Assembly (NCBI GenBank): GCA_947177465.1
Contig: CAMWUP010000035.1
Location: forward strand, 1 to 12,105
DNA: 12,105 nucleotides
Direction: 5' to 3'
Origin: an uncultured Lachnospiraceae bacterium
GTDB lineage: Bacteria > Bacillota > Clostridia > Lachnospirales > Lachnospiraceae
This document shows, one piece after another, positions 1-6,391 of the stretch. The position numbers and the translations under genes are program-made. Within the stretch, counting starts at the first letter, position 1; each line of letters starts with the position of its first letter. Below the pieces are notes generated by a model that worked only from the letters and a program-made list of their open reading frames with translations, had not been told where the DNA came from and searched no databases.

Positions 1-777
1 TCCTGCCTTCGCCCATCTTTCCACTTCTCCGTAAAAGGATACCTTTCCATATTCCGGAAAGCCTCCTACGCCAAAGGATTCTATAATCACACCGTCATAA
101 AAGGGAAAAAGACGGTTTAAAACAGAAGCATCCATACCGGGTATCAGCTTCAGCAAAAGCACCTTTTCATTCAGATTATGATAAAATACAGTTTCTCCTT
201 TTATTTTTTCCTTGTCATCGATATAGAAGGTAATATGCTCTTCCCTGATAACCGCTATCGACGGGTAGTTGATACTGGAAAACGCGTTATAGCTTTTGGA
301 ACGCTCCTTTTTGGCGCGGGTTCCCGCAATCACCGCACCGCCAAACACAATATTGACGCCATGCGCCCTGTCGTCTGCCGCAAACCGCAGACTGTCTAAA
401 AGATTGGTGCGTGCATCCGTCACCGGAAGGTCTATGGGCTTCTGCGCTCCCGTCACCACAATCGGCTTTCGGCTGTTTTGAATCAGATACGACAGCGCCG
501 CCGCAGAATACGCCATGGTGTCGGTTCCGTGGCATATCACAAAACCATCGTAGGCGTCGTAGTTTTCTTCCACTGCCGATGCCATTTTAAGCCAGTGCTC
601 TCCCTCTATATTGGTGCTGTCCAGACTAAAAATCTGACAAGTATCCACCGTGCAAAAAGTCTCATGCTCCTTTACATAGCCGAGAAGCTCCTCCACTGCA
701 AGCTGCGGCGCAAGCCCCTCCTTTGTATATCCCGATGCAATCGTCCCGCCGGTTGCAATCAGCATAAGCTTTTTCAT
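1..777 (-). CDS. Type I L-asparaginase, C-terminal part beyond window edge
   Basis: Hydrolyses L-asparagine to aspartate and ammonia in the cytoplasm. The frame is open from the ATG at 777 to the first base of the window, giving 259 residues of a family that usually has about 330, so roughly the last quarter lies outside. Both family signatures are visible: ATGGTIAS near residues 8-15, with the nucleophilic Thr, and HGTDTMAYSAAAL around residue 86, with the second catalytic Thr-Asp pair. TGAQKP follows shortly after and carries the active-site Lys. There is no signal peptide, which fits the cytoplasmic type I (AnsA-like) enzyme rather than the secreted type II. The start is well supported by AAGGAGG about 7 bases upstream, inside the end of the MATE gene. 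The ATG overlaps the MATE stop as ATGA, so the two are co-transcribed and probably translationally coupled. Confidence 0.9.
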   Translation of the reverse strand, partial: MKKLMLIATGGTIASGYTKEGLAPQLAVEELLGYVKEHETFCTVDTCQIFSLDSTNIEGEHWLKMASAVEENYDAYDGFVICHGTDTMAYSAAALSYLIQNSRKPIVVTGAQKPIDLPVTDARTNLLDSLRFAADDRAHGVNIVFGGAVIAGTRAKKERSKSYNAFSSINYPSIAVIREEHITFYIDDKEKIKGETVFYHNLNEKVLLLKLIPGMDASVLNRLFPFYDGVIIESFGVGGFPEYGKVSFYGEVERWAKAG

Positions 778-2171
778 GCCGGCACCTCCTTTCCATCAAA
801 GCCGTGAATCCAGTCGGAAAACAGATAATACCCCAGATATATCACGGAACTGATTGCCCAGGTCAACGGATAAGCCCAGTATATATAGGCAATCTCGCCT
901 GTAAAGCGCATCACGATGATAATGTAGGCAATCCGCACCACACACCAGACGGACAGCATAATCATCATGGGGACAAACCCCTTTCCCGCGCCGCGGCAGA
1001 CAGCTGCTATAGAATGAGAAAAAGCAAGCAGGAAATAAAACAGTGCCACCGTCCTCGCCTGCTGGACTCCAAACGCAATTACACCGTCCGTCTTATCAAA
1101 TATACCGATAAGCTGCGGTGCAAAAAAATAGTATCCGATACCAATAAGCTCCGCCAAAAGGACTGCAGCAAGAATACTGAAACGCGCGCCCTTTTTCGCA
1201 CGTTCATACTGCTTTGCCCCAAGATTCTGGCTGATAAATGTGGTACATGCCATATTAAAGCTGGTAATCGGCAGAAAAGCAAAGCCTTCTATTTTGGCAT
1301 GGGTGCCATAGGCTGCCATGGCAAGCTTACCAAAAGAATTGATTTGAGACTGTACAATCACATTGGCAAAGGCAATCACGGAATTCTGCACTCCTGAGGG
1401 CAGTCCATACCGGATGATTTCTATCAATGTCGGTTTATGAAAACGGATTTTCTCAAGCTCTACTGTGTATATATTGCCTTTCTGCAAAAGATACACCATG
1501 CAGAGCACAACGCTTGCCGCCTGTGATATCACCGTCGCCGCTGCCGCCGACCAGACGCCCCAGCGGAACGCGCCGATAAACAGCACATCCAGCACAATAT
1601 TCAGAATAGATGAAAAAATCAGATAATACAGCGGACGCCTGCTGTCACCAAGCGCGTTCATAATACTTCTGCAGATATTGTACATGACCATGGCAAGCGC
1701 ACCCAGAAAATAGTAGCGAAAATATTCTACCGCCTCCGGCATAACCTCTGGGTCAGTCTGCATCCATTTAAGAAAAGCAGGCGTAAAAGCAACGCCCACC
1801 ACCGTCAGCACGACACCGCTTACAATGCCAAATGCCAGAATCGTATGGATGGCGCGTGACACCTGCTCCTTGTCACCCGCACCAAAAAATTTGGAAATCA
1901 CAACGCCGCCGCCCATGGCAGTTCCCATAAAAAAGCTAATCAGTAAAAAAATCAGCGTACCTGACGAAGTAACGGCAGCAAGCGCGTTCGTCCCCAGAAA
2001 TTTACCAACAATCAGCGCATCTGCCGTATTGTAAAGCTGCTGAAACACCTGACTTAGAAAAATGGGCAGCGCAAAGCCCAGCATCAGAGAATAGGGATTC
2101 CCCTTCGTCATATCCTTTACGCGGGAGGCGGCTTCTCCTCCGCTGCCGTTTCTTATGTGTAACATGGACAC
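774..2171 (-). CDS. MATE-family multidrug/metabolite exporter
   Basis: A 465-residue polytopic membrane protein of the MATE family (NorM/DinF-like), which exports cationic or organic compounds using a Na+ or H+ gradient. The two MatE repeats are visible: the first begins near residue 30 (ALPIFLSQVFQQLYNTADAL, then VGKFLG) and the second near residue 250 (GLPSGVQNSVIAFANVIVQS). About twelve hydrophobic segments can be counted and the length is normal. The start is a GTG at 2171 with AAGGAG six bases upstream; an in-frame ATG two codons later (2165) is the alternative, but its spacing to the same site is 12 bases. Its stop overlaps the asparaginase start (ATGA). Only 44 bases separate it from the AT-rich cassette upstream, and no convincing promoter of its own is visible there. 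Substrate cannot be predicted. Confidence 0.93.
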   Translation of the reverse strand: MSMLHIRNGSGGEAASRVKDMTKGNPYSLMLGFALPIFLSQVFQQLYNTADALIVGKFLGTNALAAVTSSGTLIFLLISFFMGTAMGGGVVISKFFGAGDKEQVSRAIHTILAFGIVSGVVLTVVGVAFTPAFLKWMQTDPEVMPEAVEYFRYYFLGALAMVMYNICRSIMNALGDSRRPLYYLIFSSILNIVLDVLFIGAFRWGVWSAAAATVISQAASVVLCMVYLLQKGNIYTVELEKIRFHKPTLIEIIRYGLPSGVQNSVIAFANVIVQSQINSFGKLAMAAYGTHAKIEGFAFLPITSFNMACTTFISQNLGAKQYERAKKGARFSILAAVLLAELIGIGYYFFAPQLIGIFDKTDGVIAFGVQQARTVALFYFLLAFSHSIAAVCRGAGKGFVPMMIMLSVWCVVRIAYIIIVMRFTGEIAYIYWAYPLTWAISSVIYLGYYLFSDWIHGFDGKEVPA

Positions 2172-2215
2172 TGTACTCTCCTTGAAAAAATTTCTTTTTC
2201 CCCTATCATTGCATT

Positions 2216-2770
2216 TTAAATAATGACTTCCTCAATCAGTCTTTGTACTTCCTGCGACTGTATCAGCATTCTCATCTTCTCACTTCCATCTTCAACTTCC
2301 GGCTTACCACACCTAAGATTATCCGGATGTTCAGATACACAACAATTCTTATACCAGCACTCACCCATAAGCGAACCCTTGACAGACCACTGTTCATTTT
2401 CTGTAAGTTCACCTACCAATGATTTCATCACCCGCTCTGTTGAGTATCTCTTAAAACCAGCTATGTACTGTAATGTCTTCTCGTCATCAATCTTTGACAA
2501 ATTGATTCTATGATTCTCAATTGCTGATAAAACTTCTTCACGAATCTTAATTTTATCTGTCTTGCTACGAATATCCTGATTGTCAACCACATAATCAAAT
2601 GCAATATAATACGTATCATCCTCTTTCATACATAAATCTGATAATGCATCCAATATTCCCTGATTGCTTTCTTTACTTTCGATTACAAGTGCACTTTCAA
2701 AGAAAAGTTGATTGACCAATTGCCAGAAGTGGAGTCCTGCACCTGTATCTTCTGTCCATAAATATTTCAT
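2216..2770 (-). CDS. Uncharacterised 184-aa protein with C-terminal Cys cluster (cassette gene 3)
   Basis: Function not recognised. The N-terminal part is acidic and globular, with conserved-looking blocks YLWTEDTGAGLHFWQLVNQ (residues 3-21), VIESK (29-33) and YYIAFDYVVDN (54-64). The E31...D59/D63 pattern in predicted beta-strands loosely recalls the acidic residues of a Toprim fold, but the spacing is short and this is only a suggestion. The C-terminal third carries a cysteine cluster, C-x4-C-C-x9-C (within GECWYKNCC...LRCGK), with a His between, which could bind zinc. I recall similar hypothetical proteins in clostridial accessory regions beside small P-loop proteins, without an assigned role. 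The ATG at 2770 lies one base after the stop of the P-loop gene, with GGAG 7 bases upstream, so it is the third gene of a coupled operon. Codon use is AT-rich compared with the flanking metabolic genes. Confidence 0.72.
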   Translation of the reverse strand: MKYLWTEDTGAGLHFWQLVNQLFFESALVIESKESNQGILDALSDLCMKEDDTYYIAFDYVVDNQDIRSKTDKIKIREEVLSAIENHRINLSKIDDEKTLQYIAGFKRYSTERVMKSLVGELTENEQWSVKGSLMGECWYKNCCVSEHPDNLRCGKPEVEDGSEKMRMLIQSQEVQRLIEEVII

Positions 2771-2771
2771 A

Positions 2772-3173
2772 TCACAACTCCTCTTTCAATGTTATTCTGT
2801 AATTATCAAGTTTCAAAACCTTAAAACTCTTGTCAGATACATTGAGCCCATCACAATTTCTTAAGAAAAGCATATATTGATTTGAATATTCAAAATTAAT
2901 AAATCGTCTGATTTCATCATCAATCAAAATATCTGCATTATCAATTACAATGAAACTATCTCTGCACTGCTTTATTGATTCCAAAAGATTATCTGATTTG
3001 TAATTGAACAATTTAACAGCCTTATATTCGTCAGTTAATCGTAAATCTTCTAACATTTCATAAAGAACAGTTTTACCTGTACCACTATCTCCACCAACAA
3101 GAGTTATTCTGTCATCAAACACTAAATCATATGAAAACGGAGCAGCTTTAAACGTAATATTCTTATATATCAT
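2772..3173 (-). CDS. Small P-loop NTPase (cassette gene 2)
   Basis: A compact 133-residue nucleotide-binding protein. Walker A is GDSGTGKT (residues 28-35), Walker B is FIVIDNADIL (74-83; Asp78), and a sensor-like strand YMLFLRNCDGL lies near 100-110. There is no ABC signature, no second domain and no membrane segment, so it is about the size of a bare ATPase core and probably works with a partner, most likely the adjacent cassette proteins. The frame is open up to 3230, but the start is set at 3173: GGAG lies 8 bases before that ATG and the next residues (MIYKNITF) begin the first strand. This start overlaps the end of the upstream gene by 11 bases, indicating translational coupling. The biological role is unknown. 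Confidence 0.8.
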   Translation of the reverse strand: MIYKNITFKAAPFSYDLVFDDRITLVGGDSGTGKTVLYEMLEDLRLTDEYKAVKLFNYKSDNLLESIKQCRDSFIVIDNADILIDDEIRRFINFEYSNQYMLFLRNCDGLNVSDKSFKVLKLDNYRITLKEEL

Positions 3174-3615
3174 CTGCTTCTCTCCTTTCATACTCCTTAC
3201 TCCACCAGACATTATATCCTTTGCTTCCAATGACTATATCTGAGTCATTGAATCTCATTTCTGCATTATCCGGGATATCTGCGAGCGTCGGTCTTGACAT
3301 ATAAATCTTTATATTATCCATTGCAAAAATAACTTTAAGTACATTCGGACCACATTCCTCTACGCACACCACTTTATCCGGATGCTTTACAATATTGAGT
3401 AATGTTTTGCATCCAGATGACAGATTACGTATTGTACCCAATCCATATTTTGTTTCGATATGCTTATCTGGTGTCAGTTTTGCCTCATCCACCTGCTGAA
3501 TGAGATTTATCTCATTTTCCGACATCTCTTCATTACCTGTATTCAAATTGAAATACAAGTCATTTTGAAGTATCCAATCTTTTGCATTCTTTTTTTCTGT
3601 ATATATTTCAATCAT
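3163..3615 (-). CDS. DUF4869-like uncharacterised protein (cassette gene 1)
   Basis: A 150-residue soluble protein, first gene of the three-gene cassette. From memory its pattern resembles DUF4869 proteins of Firmicutes: MIEIY start, an LSSGCKTLLNI block (about residues 65-75), PDKVV, then ECGPNVLKVIF (about 86-96) followed by a strand (NIKIYMSRP). That assignment is tentative and the family has no known biochemical role. The start at 3615 has AAAGGAG 9 bases upstream. Its last 11 bases overlap the start of the P-loop NTPase gene. A plausible sigma-A promoter lies just upstream (3651-3680). The gene is AT-rich like the rest of the cassette. Confidence 0.72.
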   Translation of the reverse strand: MIEIYTEKKNAKDWILQNDLYFNLNTGNEEMSENEINLIQQVDEAKLTPDKHIETKYGLGTIRNLSSGCKTLLNIVKHPDKVVCVEECGPNVLKVIFAMDNIKIYMSRPTLADIPDNAEMRFNDSDIVIGSKGYNVWWSKEYERREADDI

Positions 3616-3650
3616 TTGATTTTACTCCTTTCTGAACTGCTATCATTTCA

Positions 3651-3680
3651 AATATAATCTGCGATACTTTATCTTGCCAA
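3651..3680 (-). promoter_or_regulatory. Predicted sigma-A promoter of the three-gene cassette
   Basis: Read on the minus strand, TTGGCA (3680-3675) and TATATT (3656-3651) are separated by 18 bases, and the -10 box lies about 35 bases before the start of the DUF4869-like gene. This would drive the whole cassette, since no other promoter is seen between the three overlapping or abutting genes. Matches to consensus are good but not perfect. Confidence 0.5.
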
Positions 3681-3734
3681 ATACATACTATCCGAATCAA
3701 GCTCCTTAACTGGAATTTTCTCTGTTTAGTCAGA

Positions 3735-3806
3735 TTATATACCATTGGCATATAGATATGTTCCATTCGATACAAACTTACCATCTGACAACACAGCTAA
3801 TTTATG
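3735..3806 (-). other. Short open segment, possible gene-tail relict
   Basis: A 23-codon minus-strand segment reads HKLAVLSDGKFVSNGTYLYA and ends in a TAA. It has protein-like character (alternating strand and turn residues), but no start codon with a ribosome binding site. It may be the tail of a decayed gene within the debris between the cassette and the next intact gene. I cannot assign a family. Confidence 0.2.
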
Positions 3807-3857
3807 GTAAAAACATTTTTACTTGAAAATCATATCACAATAATGCTCATATTTCCA

Positions 3858-4189
3858 TTAAATTTCTTCCTCCCTCCGTTTTGTTCTGCTCTGTTGACCG
3901 TTATGCTGTCGGCTCTCGTTCTGAAGCTCCCTCTCAAGGTTCTTTTTGTTGTAGCTGATTACTTCCGCATATGCTCCTTTAGTTCGGAGTACTTTACAAG
4001 GCTCGGGAAACTGTCTATCTTACTTGTCGTAATAAATTTCTCCGCATTGCCGGCTGACTGCAAGGCGGTTCTGTCGGATATTCTTCTTAGGTATTTTCCG
4101 CTGTCAATCAGCAAATCTAATCTGCCTTTGCTCTACCTTGCTTTTGCAATCATTTCCATACCCTCATTCTTTCTGAGCTGTGTTGGCGG
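3858..4189 (-). pseudogene. Frameshifted relict of an unidentified gene
   Basis: On the minus strand a protein-like frame runs from about 4189 to a stop at 3959 (77 codons), broken by an in-frame TAG at 4135-4133. It contains segments such as LRKNEGMEMIAKAR, YLRRISDRTALQSAGNAEKF and SFPSLVKYSELKEHMRK. From about 3975 the open reading shifts to another frame (AEVISYNKKNLERELQNESR) and ends in a TAA at 3860-3858 after a Lys/Arg/Glu-rich tail. The charged helical character on this strand, with both an internal stop and a frame change, suggests a decayed gene, possibly the C-terminal region of a mobile-element protein. I do not recognise the family. The hydrophobic plus-strand frame over the same bases is its shadow. 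Confidence 0.4.
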
Positions 4190-4195
4190 TTTCTG

Positions 4196-4239
4196 AAAAT
4201 AAAAAAGGCAGCTGATTGTCTGTTAAGATAATGGCTACC
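4196..4239 (-). terminator. Terminator-like hairpin downstream of the CPT/CFI relics
   Basis: Read on the minus strand, GGTAGC (4239-4234) can pair with GCTGCC (4212-4207; one G-U pair), with weak extra pairing in the loop, followed by TTTTTTATTTT. The loop is long (21 bases), so strength is doubtful, but the position after the decayed genes and the T-run suit a rho-independent terminator. Confidence 0.35.
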
Positions 4240-4292
4240 CAAAAATAAGCAATATTCCGTTTTCATTTCCTTTTTCGTACGGAACTACAACA

Positions 4293-4309
4293 CTCTATAT
4301 ATAATAGAG
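4293..4309. repeat. Short AT-rich inverted repeat
   Basis: CTCTAT and ATAGAG form a perfect 6-bp inverted repeat around a 5-base ATATA centre. On the plus strand it contains TATAAT (4300-4305), but no gene follows on that strand. It could be an operator or promoter remnant of a lost gene. No function is claimed. Confidence 0.3.
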
Positions 4310-4327
4310 AAAAATTGTCACAAGATG

Positions 4328-4408
4328 TCAATAAAAGCCTGTTACATCAATTTCAATTGCAAAGCCTTGTGCTTTCATTACTTGGTCATATATCTGTTCT
4401 TCACTCAT
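4328..4408 (-). pseudogene. Truncated 26-codon ORF abutting the CFI-box fragment
   Basis: An ATG at 4408 follows immediately on the TAA of the CFI-box fragment (TAAATG) and reads MSEEQIYDQVMKAQGFAIEI before stopping at 4330-4328. The direct stop/start junction looks like an operon arrangement. The product looks like the N-terminal helix of a longer protein whose remainder has been lost. Family not recognised; it could also be a genuine micro-ORF. Confidence 0.3.
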
Positions 4409-4657
4409 TTATGATATCTTCCTTAAATATTTGTCTGTGTATGATGTATTCTCAATACCTTTGCTGTTGAGGTCACAAACCATTTTGTCTAACTTCTTTT
4501 TCCAAAAAGCCTTGAACCAATCTGTATTACCAAACCATTTTACAATAGTCGGGCTGATTGCATAATAACACTTGATGAATAATCTACCATACCATGTCTC
4601 ATCTAATGTATAGTCTCTGAATCGTCTAAGTGTCCATACTTGGGGACAGTCATAGGA
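4409..4657 (-). pseudogene. C-terminal fragment of a CFI-box-CTERM domain protein
   Basis: 82 codons (from 4657 to the TAA at 4411-4409) match, from memory, the end of the CFI-box C-terminal domain: SYDCPQVWTLRRFRDYTL, then TWYGRLFIKCYYAISPT, then an amphipathic tail with LDKMV. In intact members this follows a CFIATAVYGS-type box. Here that box is missing: the codons upstream read IWEKIFQ and belong to the out-of-frame end of a different gene, the CPT-like relict. No start codon or ribosome binding site precedes the fragment, so it is the stranded 3' end of a deleted gene. The domain's function is not established. Confidence 0.7.
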
Positions 4658-4824
4658 TTGGAATATTTTTTCCCATATCTGAATAGAGCTTCGCAGTATG
4701 ATACATCATAATGATGACTTCGCTAAGATATTTCCAATAGTTTTCACGCAAGAAGAGCTTCAACTATCGATGTTTTCCCTGCGCTCGTTACTCCGTTCAA
4801 AAAAATAATACGTCCTTTATCCAC
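4650..4824 (-). pseudogene. Decayed chloramphenicol-phosphotransferase-like (CPT) P-loop gene
   Basis: A GTG at 4824 behind a near-perfect GAGGTGAT ribosome binding site starts a frame reading DKGRIIFLNGVTSAGKTSIV, with the typical CPT-family Walker A (GVTSAGKTS). It stops at a TGA (4746-4744) after 26 codons. One frame over, from 4745, the sequence resumes as ENYWKYLSEVIIMMYHTAKL, then YSDMGKNI, the next conserved block of the same family, and stops at 4652-4650. The roughly 25-30 residues normally lying between these blocks are gone, so an internal deletion shifted the frame. The rest of the gene (about two thirds) is lost at the junction with the CFI-box fragment. Related proteins are kinases that phosphorylate small molecules; this one cannot be functional. 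Confidence 0.7.
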
Positions 4825-4859
4825 TTTATCACCTCAAAATAATCTGATTTATATATTTG

Positions 4860-4888
4860 ATTATAAAATTCGACGTGTTCTCTGTTGA
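4860..4888 (-). promoter_or_regulatory. Candidate promoter of the former CPT gene
   Basis: Minus-strand TCAACA (4888-4883) and a perfect TATAAT (4865-4860) are spaced 17 bases apart and sit about 36 bases upstream of the GTG of the decayed CPT-like gene. It may still transcribe the wreckage. Confidence 0.4.
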
Positions 4889-4903
4889 TAAAACAAGATT
4901 ACA

Positions 4904-5440
4904 TTACTGGTTCTTGAAGCAGTCAAGATTTAATCCCTCACCAATACATGAAATTATATCGTGGTGATTACATCCAATAATCCATTTGTATTTTTTGGAA
5001 ACAATATAATAATCTAACCAGCCATTGTCTAAAAAAGCCGTATGGTTTAGTACATCAAGCGCTTTTACTAATTCCGGTATATCACTTTCAAATATCCAAA
5101 ATTCTTCTCCCGCATACCAATCACTCCCCTTGTCGATTAGAAAATAAACCATTTTATCCTCATCTTTTATTATTTGATGCAAAGAATAAAACCATGTTGC
5201 ATAATCAACCGTATAACACCCGAGAAATTTTTTCATACTTTTCGGACTATAGCCATTGACATTAGCCCAATGCAGACCATTTTTCCATATTTTTGTTTTA
5301 TCTGCATATTTTTCTACAATCTTCTGATATATATTTTCCCGCTGATTTCCACTCACTTTATGAAAGTGTTCTTTCGAAATGCCGCATTTTGTTATCACTT
5401 CGTGTTCTAAACGAAATATGCCACTTGTCAGCTCCTTCAT
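4904..5440 (-). CDS. DUF6756-like small soluble protein
   Basis: A 178-residue cytoplasmic protein without signal peptide or membrane segment. The second half carries the pattern I associate with DUF6756: MVYFLIDKGSDWYAGEEFWI (about residues 97-116), a short helix (ELVKALDVL), then DYYIVSKKYKWIIGCNHHD (about 144-162), ending near IGEGLNL. The shape (WIFE, YYIV..KYKWI, NHH) recalls SUKH/SMI1-like immunity proteins, so a role as an orphan immunity-type protein is possible but unproven. The ATG at 5440 is the only sensible start. The ribosome binding site is weak (GAGAGTG well upstream), unlike the strong sites of its neighbours. It is AT-rich and lies alone in the accessory island, between relics on both sides. 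Confidence 0.65.
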   Translation of the reverse strand: MKELTSGIFRLEHEVITKCGISKEHFHKVSGNQRENIYQKIVEKYADKTKIWKNGLHWANVNGYSPKSMKKFLGCYTVDYATWFYSLHQIIKDEDKMVYFLIDKGSDWYAGEEFWIFESDIPELVKALDVLNHTAFLDNGWLDYYIVSKKYKWIIGCNHHDIISCIGEGLNLDCFKNQ

Positions 5441-5455
5441 AATTGGATTTCACTC

Positions 5456-5584
5456 TCACTTTCCATTCAAGCAATCTTTCCCTTCATAGGCACATTCCAT
5501 TGAATCATCGTCTGAATCCCTATTTAACAGTTCCGGCTTTACAGGTTTTCAGCTCTTTTCCGAACGCAAATCAGCCTCTTCCAT
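5456..5584 (-). pseudogene. Relict reading frame with one internal stop
   Basis: Between the nucleoside phosphorylase gene and the DUF6756-like gene, a minus-strand frame of 43 codons begins MEEADLRSEKS, meets a TGA (5551-5549), then reads KPVKPELLNRDSDDD and MECAYEGKDCLNGK to a final TGA (5458-5456). The acidic, cysteine-containing tail looks protein-like. It is probably the remnant of a small gene broken at the island edge. Family unknown. No terminator for the upstream operon is evident in this interval. Confidence 0.3.
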
Positions 5585-5591
5585 AAATCTG

Positions 5592-6353
5592 TCATCCCAC
5601 GACATACCGCGCCAGTTCCAATGCAATATCAAAGTGACCTGTATCATGCTGCGTACCTTTGGTCTGCCCTTCTTTCCGTCTGGCATCCCATTCAGGCGCG
5701 TCCAGCAAATCTCCACTTGTAAAGAATGTGTATAAACTTAATCCTCTGAAATCACACATCGCCTGCAAAGCGGCACATTCCATTTCTACTGAAATACAAC
5801 CGTCCGCTTTATGCTTTTCAAAGTTATTTATGGTTTCTCTATAAAAAGAATCGGTGGTCCAGGTCTTCCCTTTTACATAAGGAATACCGTTTTTTTGCAT
5901 AAACTCGGCAACAATATCCGCATTTTTGACAGTTATATAATCCGATGCAGGTGCGTAATGATAGGAAGTACCTTCATCCCGATAGGCTTGTGTGGGTATC
6001 ATAACCCTTCCATGCGCTATTTCCTTATTCAGGCAGCCTGCACCGCCAAATACGATATATTTGTTTGTCTTTATCTCTGCTAAAGTATCCTCCACCGTAC
6101 AGACACACGCAGGCGCGCCTACATAAGTTTTGTAAAACGCAAATTTCTTTCCCTTATAATCAATACAGTAAATCGGCGTATTGCCTGTTGCAAACCAAAA
6201 TGATGCAATCTGCCTGCAGTCGTAATGCGCCAAAACAAATTCTTCAATCACATGTGAAAAAGTCAAAATACACGCATCAACTTGCGGCGCATTTTCATTG
6301 ACACGCGGATTGATGATTGCTGCTGACTGGTTGTCAAAGCTTTCTGTTATCAT
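5592..6353 (-). CDS. Nucleoside phosphorylase family protein (PNP_UDP_1, uridine phosphorylase-like)
   Basis: A 253-residue cytoplasmic protein of the PNP/UDP family, which splits nucleosides with phosphate to free base and ribose-1-phosphate. Recognisable blocks: YVGAPACVCTVEDTL (77-91, phosphate/ribose loop), FGGAGCLNKEIAHG (102-115), MIPTQAYRDEGTSYHYAP (118-135), SVEMECAALQAM (188-199, with the ribose-binding E-M-E) and TSGD (212-215, where the base-binding Asp is expected). The frame is open back to 6452, but the start is placed at 6353, where AAGGAAG stands about 6 bases before an ATG; the extension upstream begins with a TTG and lacks protein character. It is the last gene of an operon with GH43 and GH105 hydrolases, an unexpected partnership. 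Base specificity cannot be read from the sequence. Confidence 0.85.
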   Translation of the reverse strand: MITESFDNQSAAIINPRVNENAPQVDACILTFSHVIEEFVLAHYDCRQIASFWFATGNTPIYCIDYKGKKFAFYKTYVGAPACVCTVEDTLAEIKTNKYIVFGGAGCLNKEIAHGRVMIPTQAYRDEGTSYHYAPASDYITVKNADIVAEFMQKNGIPYVKGKTWTTDSFYRETINNFEKHKADGCISVEMECAALQAMCDFRGLSLYTFFTSGDLLDAPEWDARRKEGQTKGTQHDTGHFDIALELARYVVG

Positions 6354-6391
6354 GTTTCTTCCTTTCTGGTTTCTTTCCGAGCGATAGCGCG

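Noticed and set aside
804..1397. Plus-strand 197-codon frame opposite the MATE gene
   Set aside because: Antisense to a clear membrane transporter, with no ribosome binding site and no recognisable domain.
3174..3230. N-terminal extension of the P-loop NTPase up to 3230
   Set aside because: It overlaps coding sequence of the upstream gene by 68 bases in total, while the ATG at 3173 has a well-spaced GGAG and matches the expected start of the ATPase fold.
3804..4196. Plus-strand 130-codon frame encoding a very hydrophobic protein
   Set aside because: It has no ribosome binding site, and its Phe/Leu-rich content is what an antisense reading of a Lys/Glu-rich gene gives. The minus strand shows a more protein-like, broken frame over the same bases.
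3616..4903. CRISPR array or tandem repeats in the long gene-poor stretch
   Set aside because: No regularly spaced repeated unit is visible; the interval is explained by decayed genes plus AT-rich spacer.
2216..5591. Complete insertion sequence or integrative element
   Set aside because: No transposase, integrase, relaxase with a recognisable motif, tRNA target or clear terminal repeats could be found in the island.
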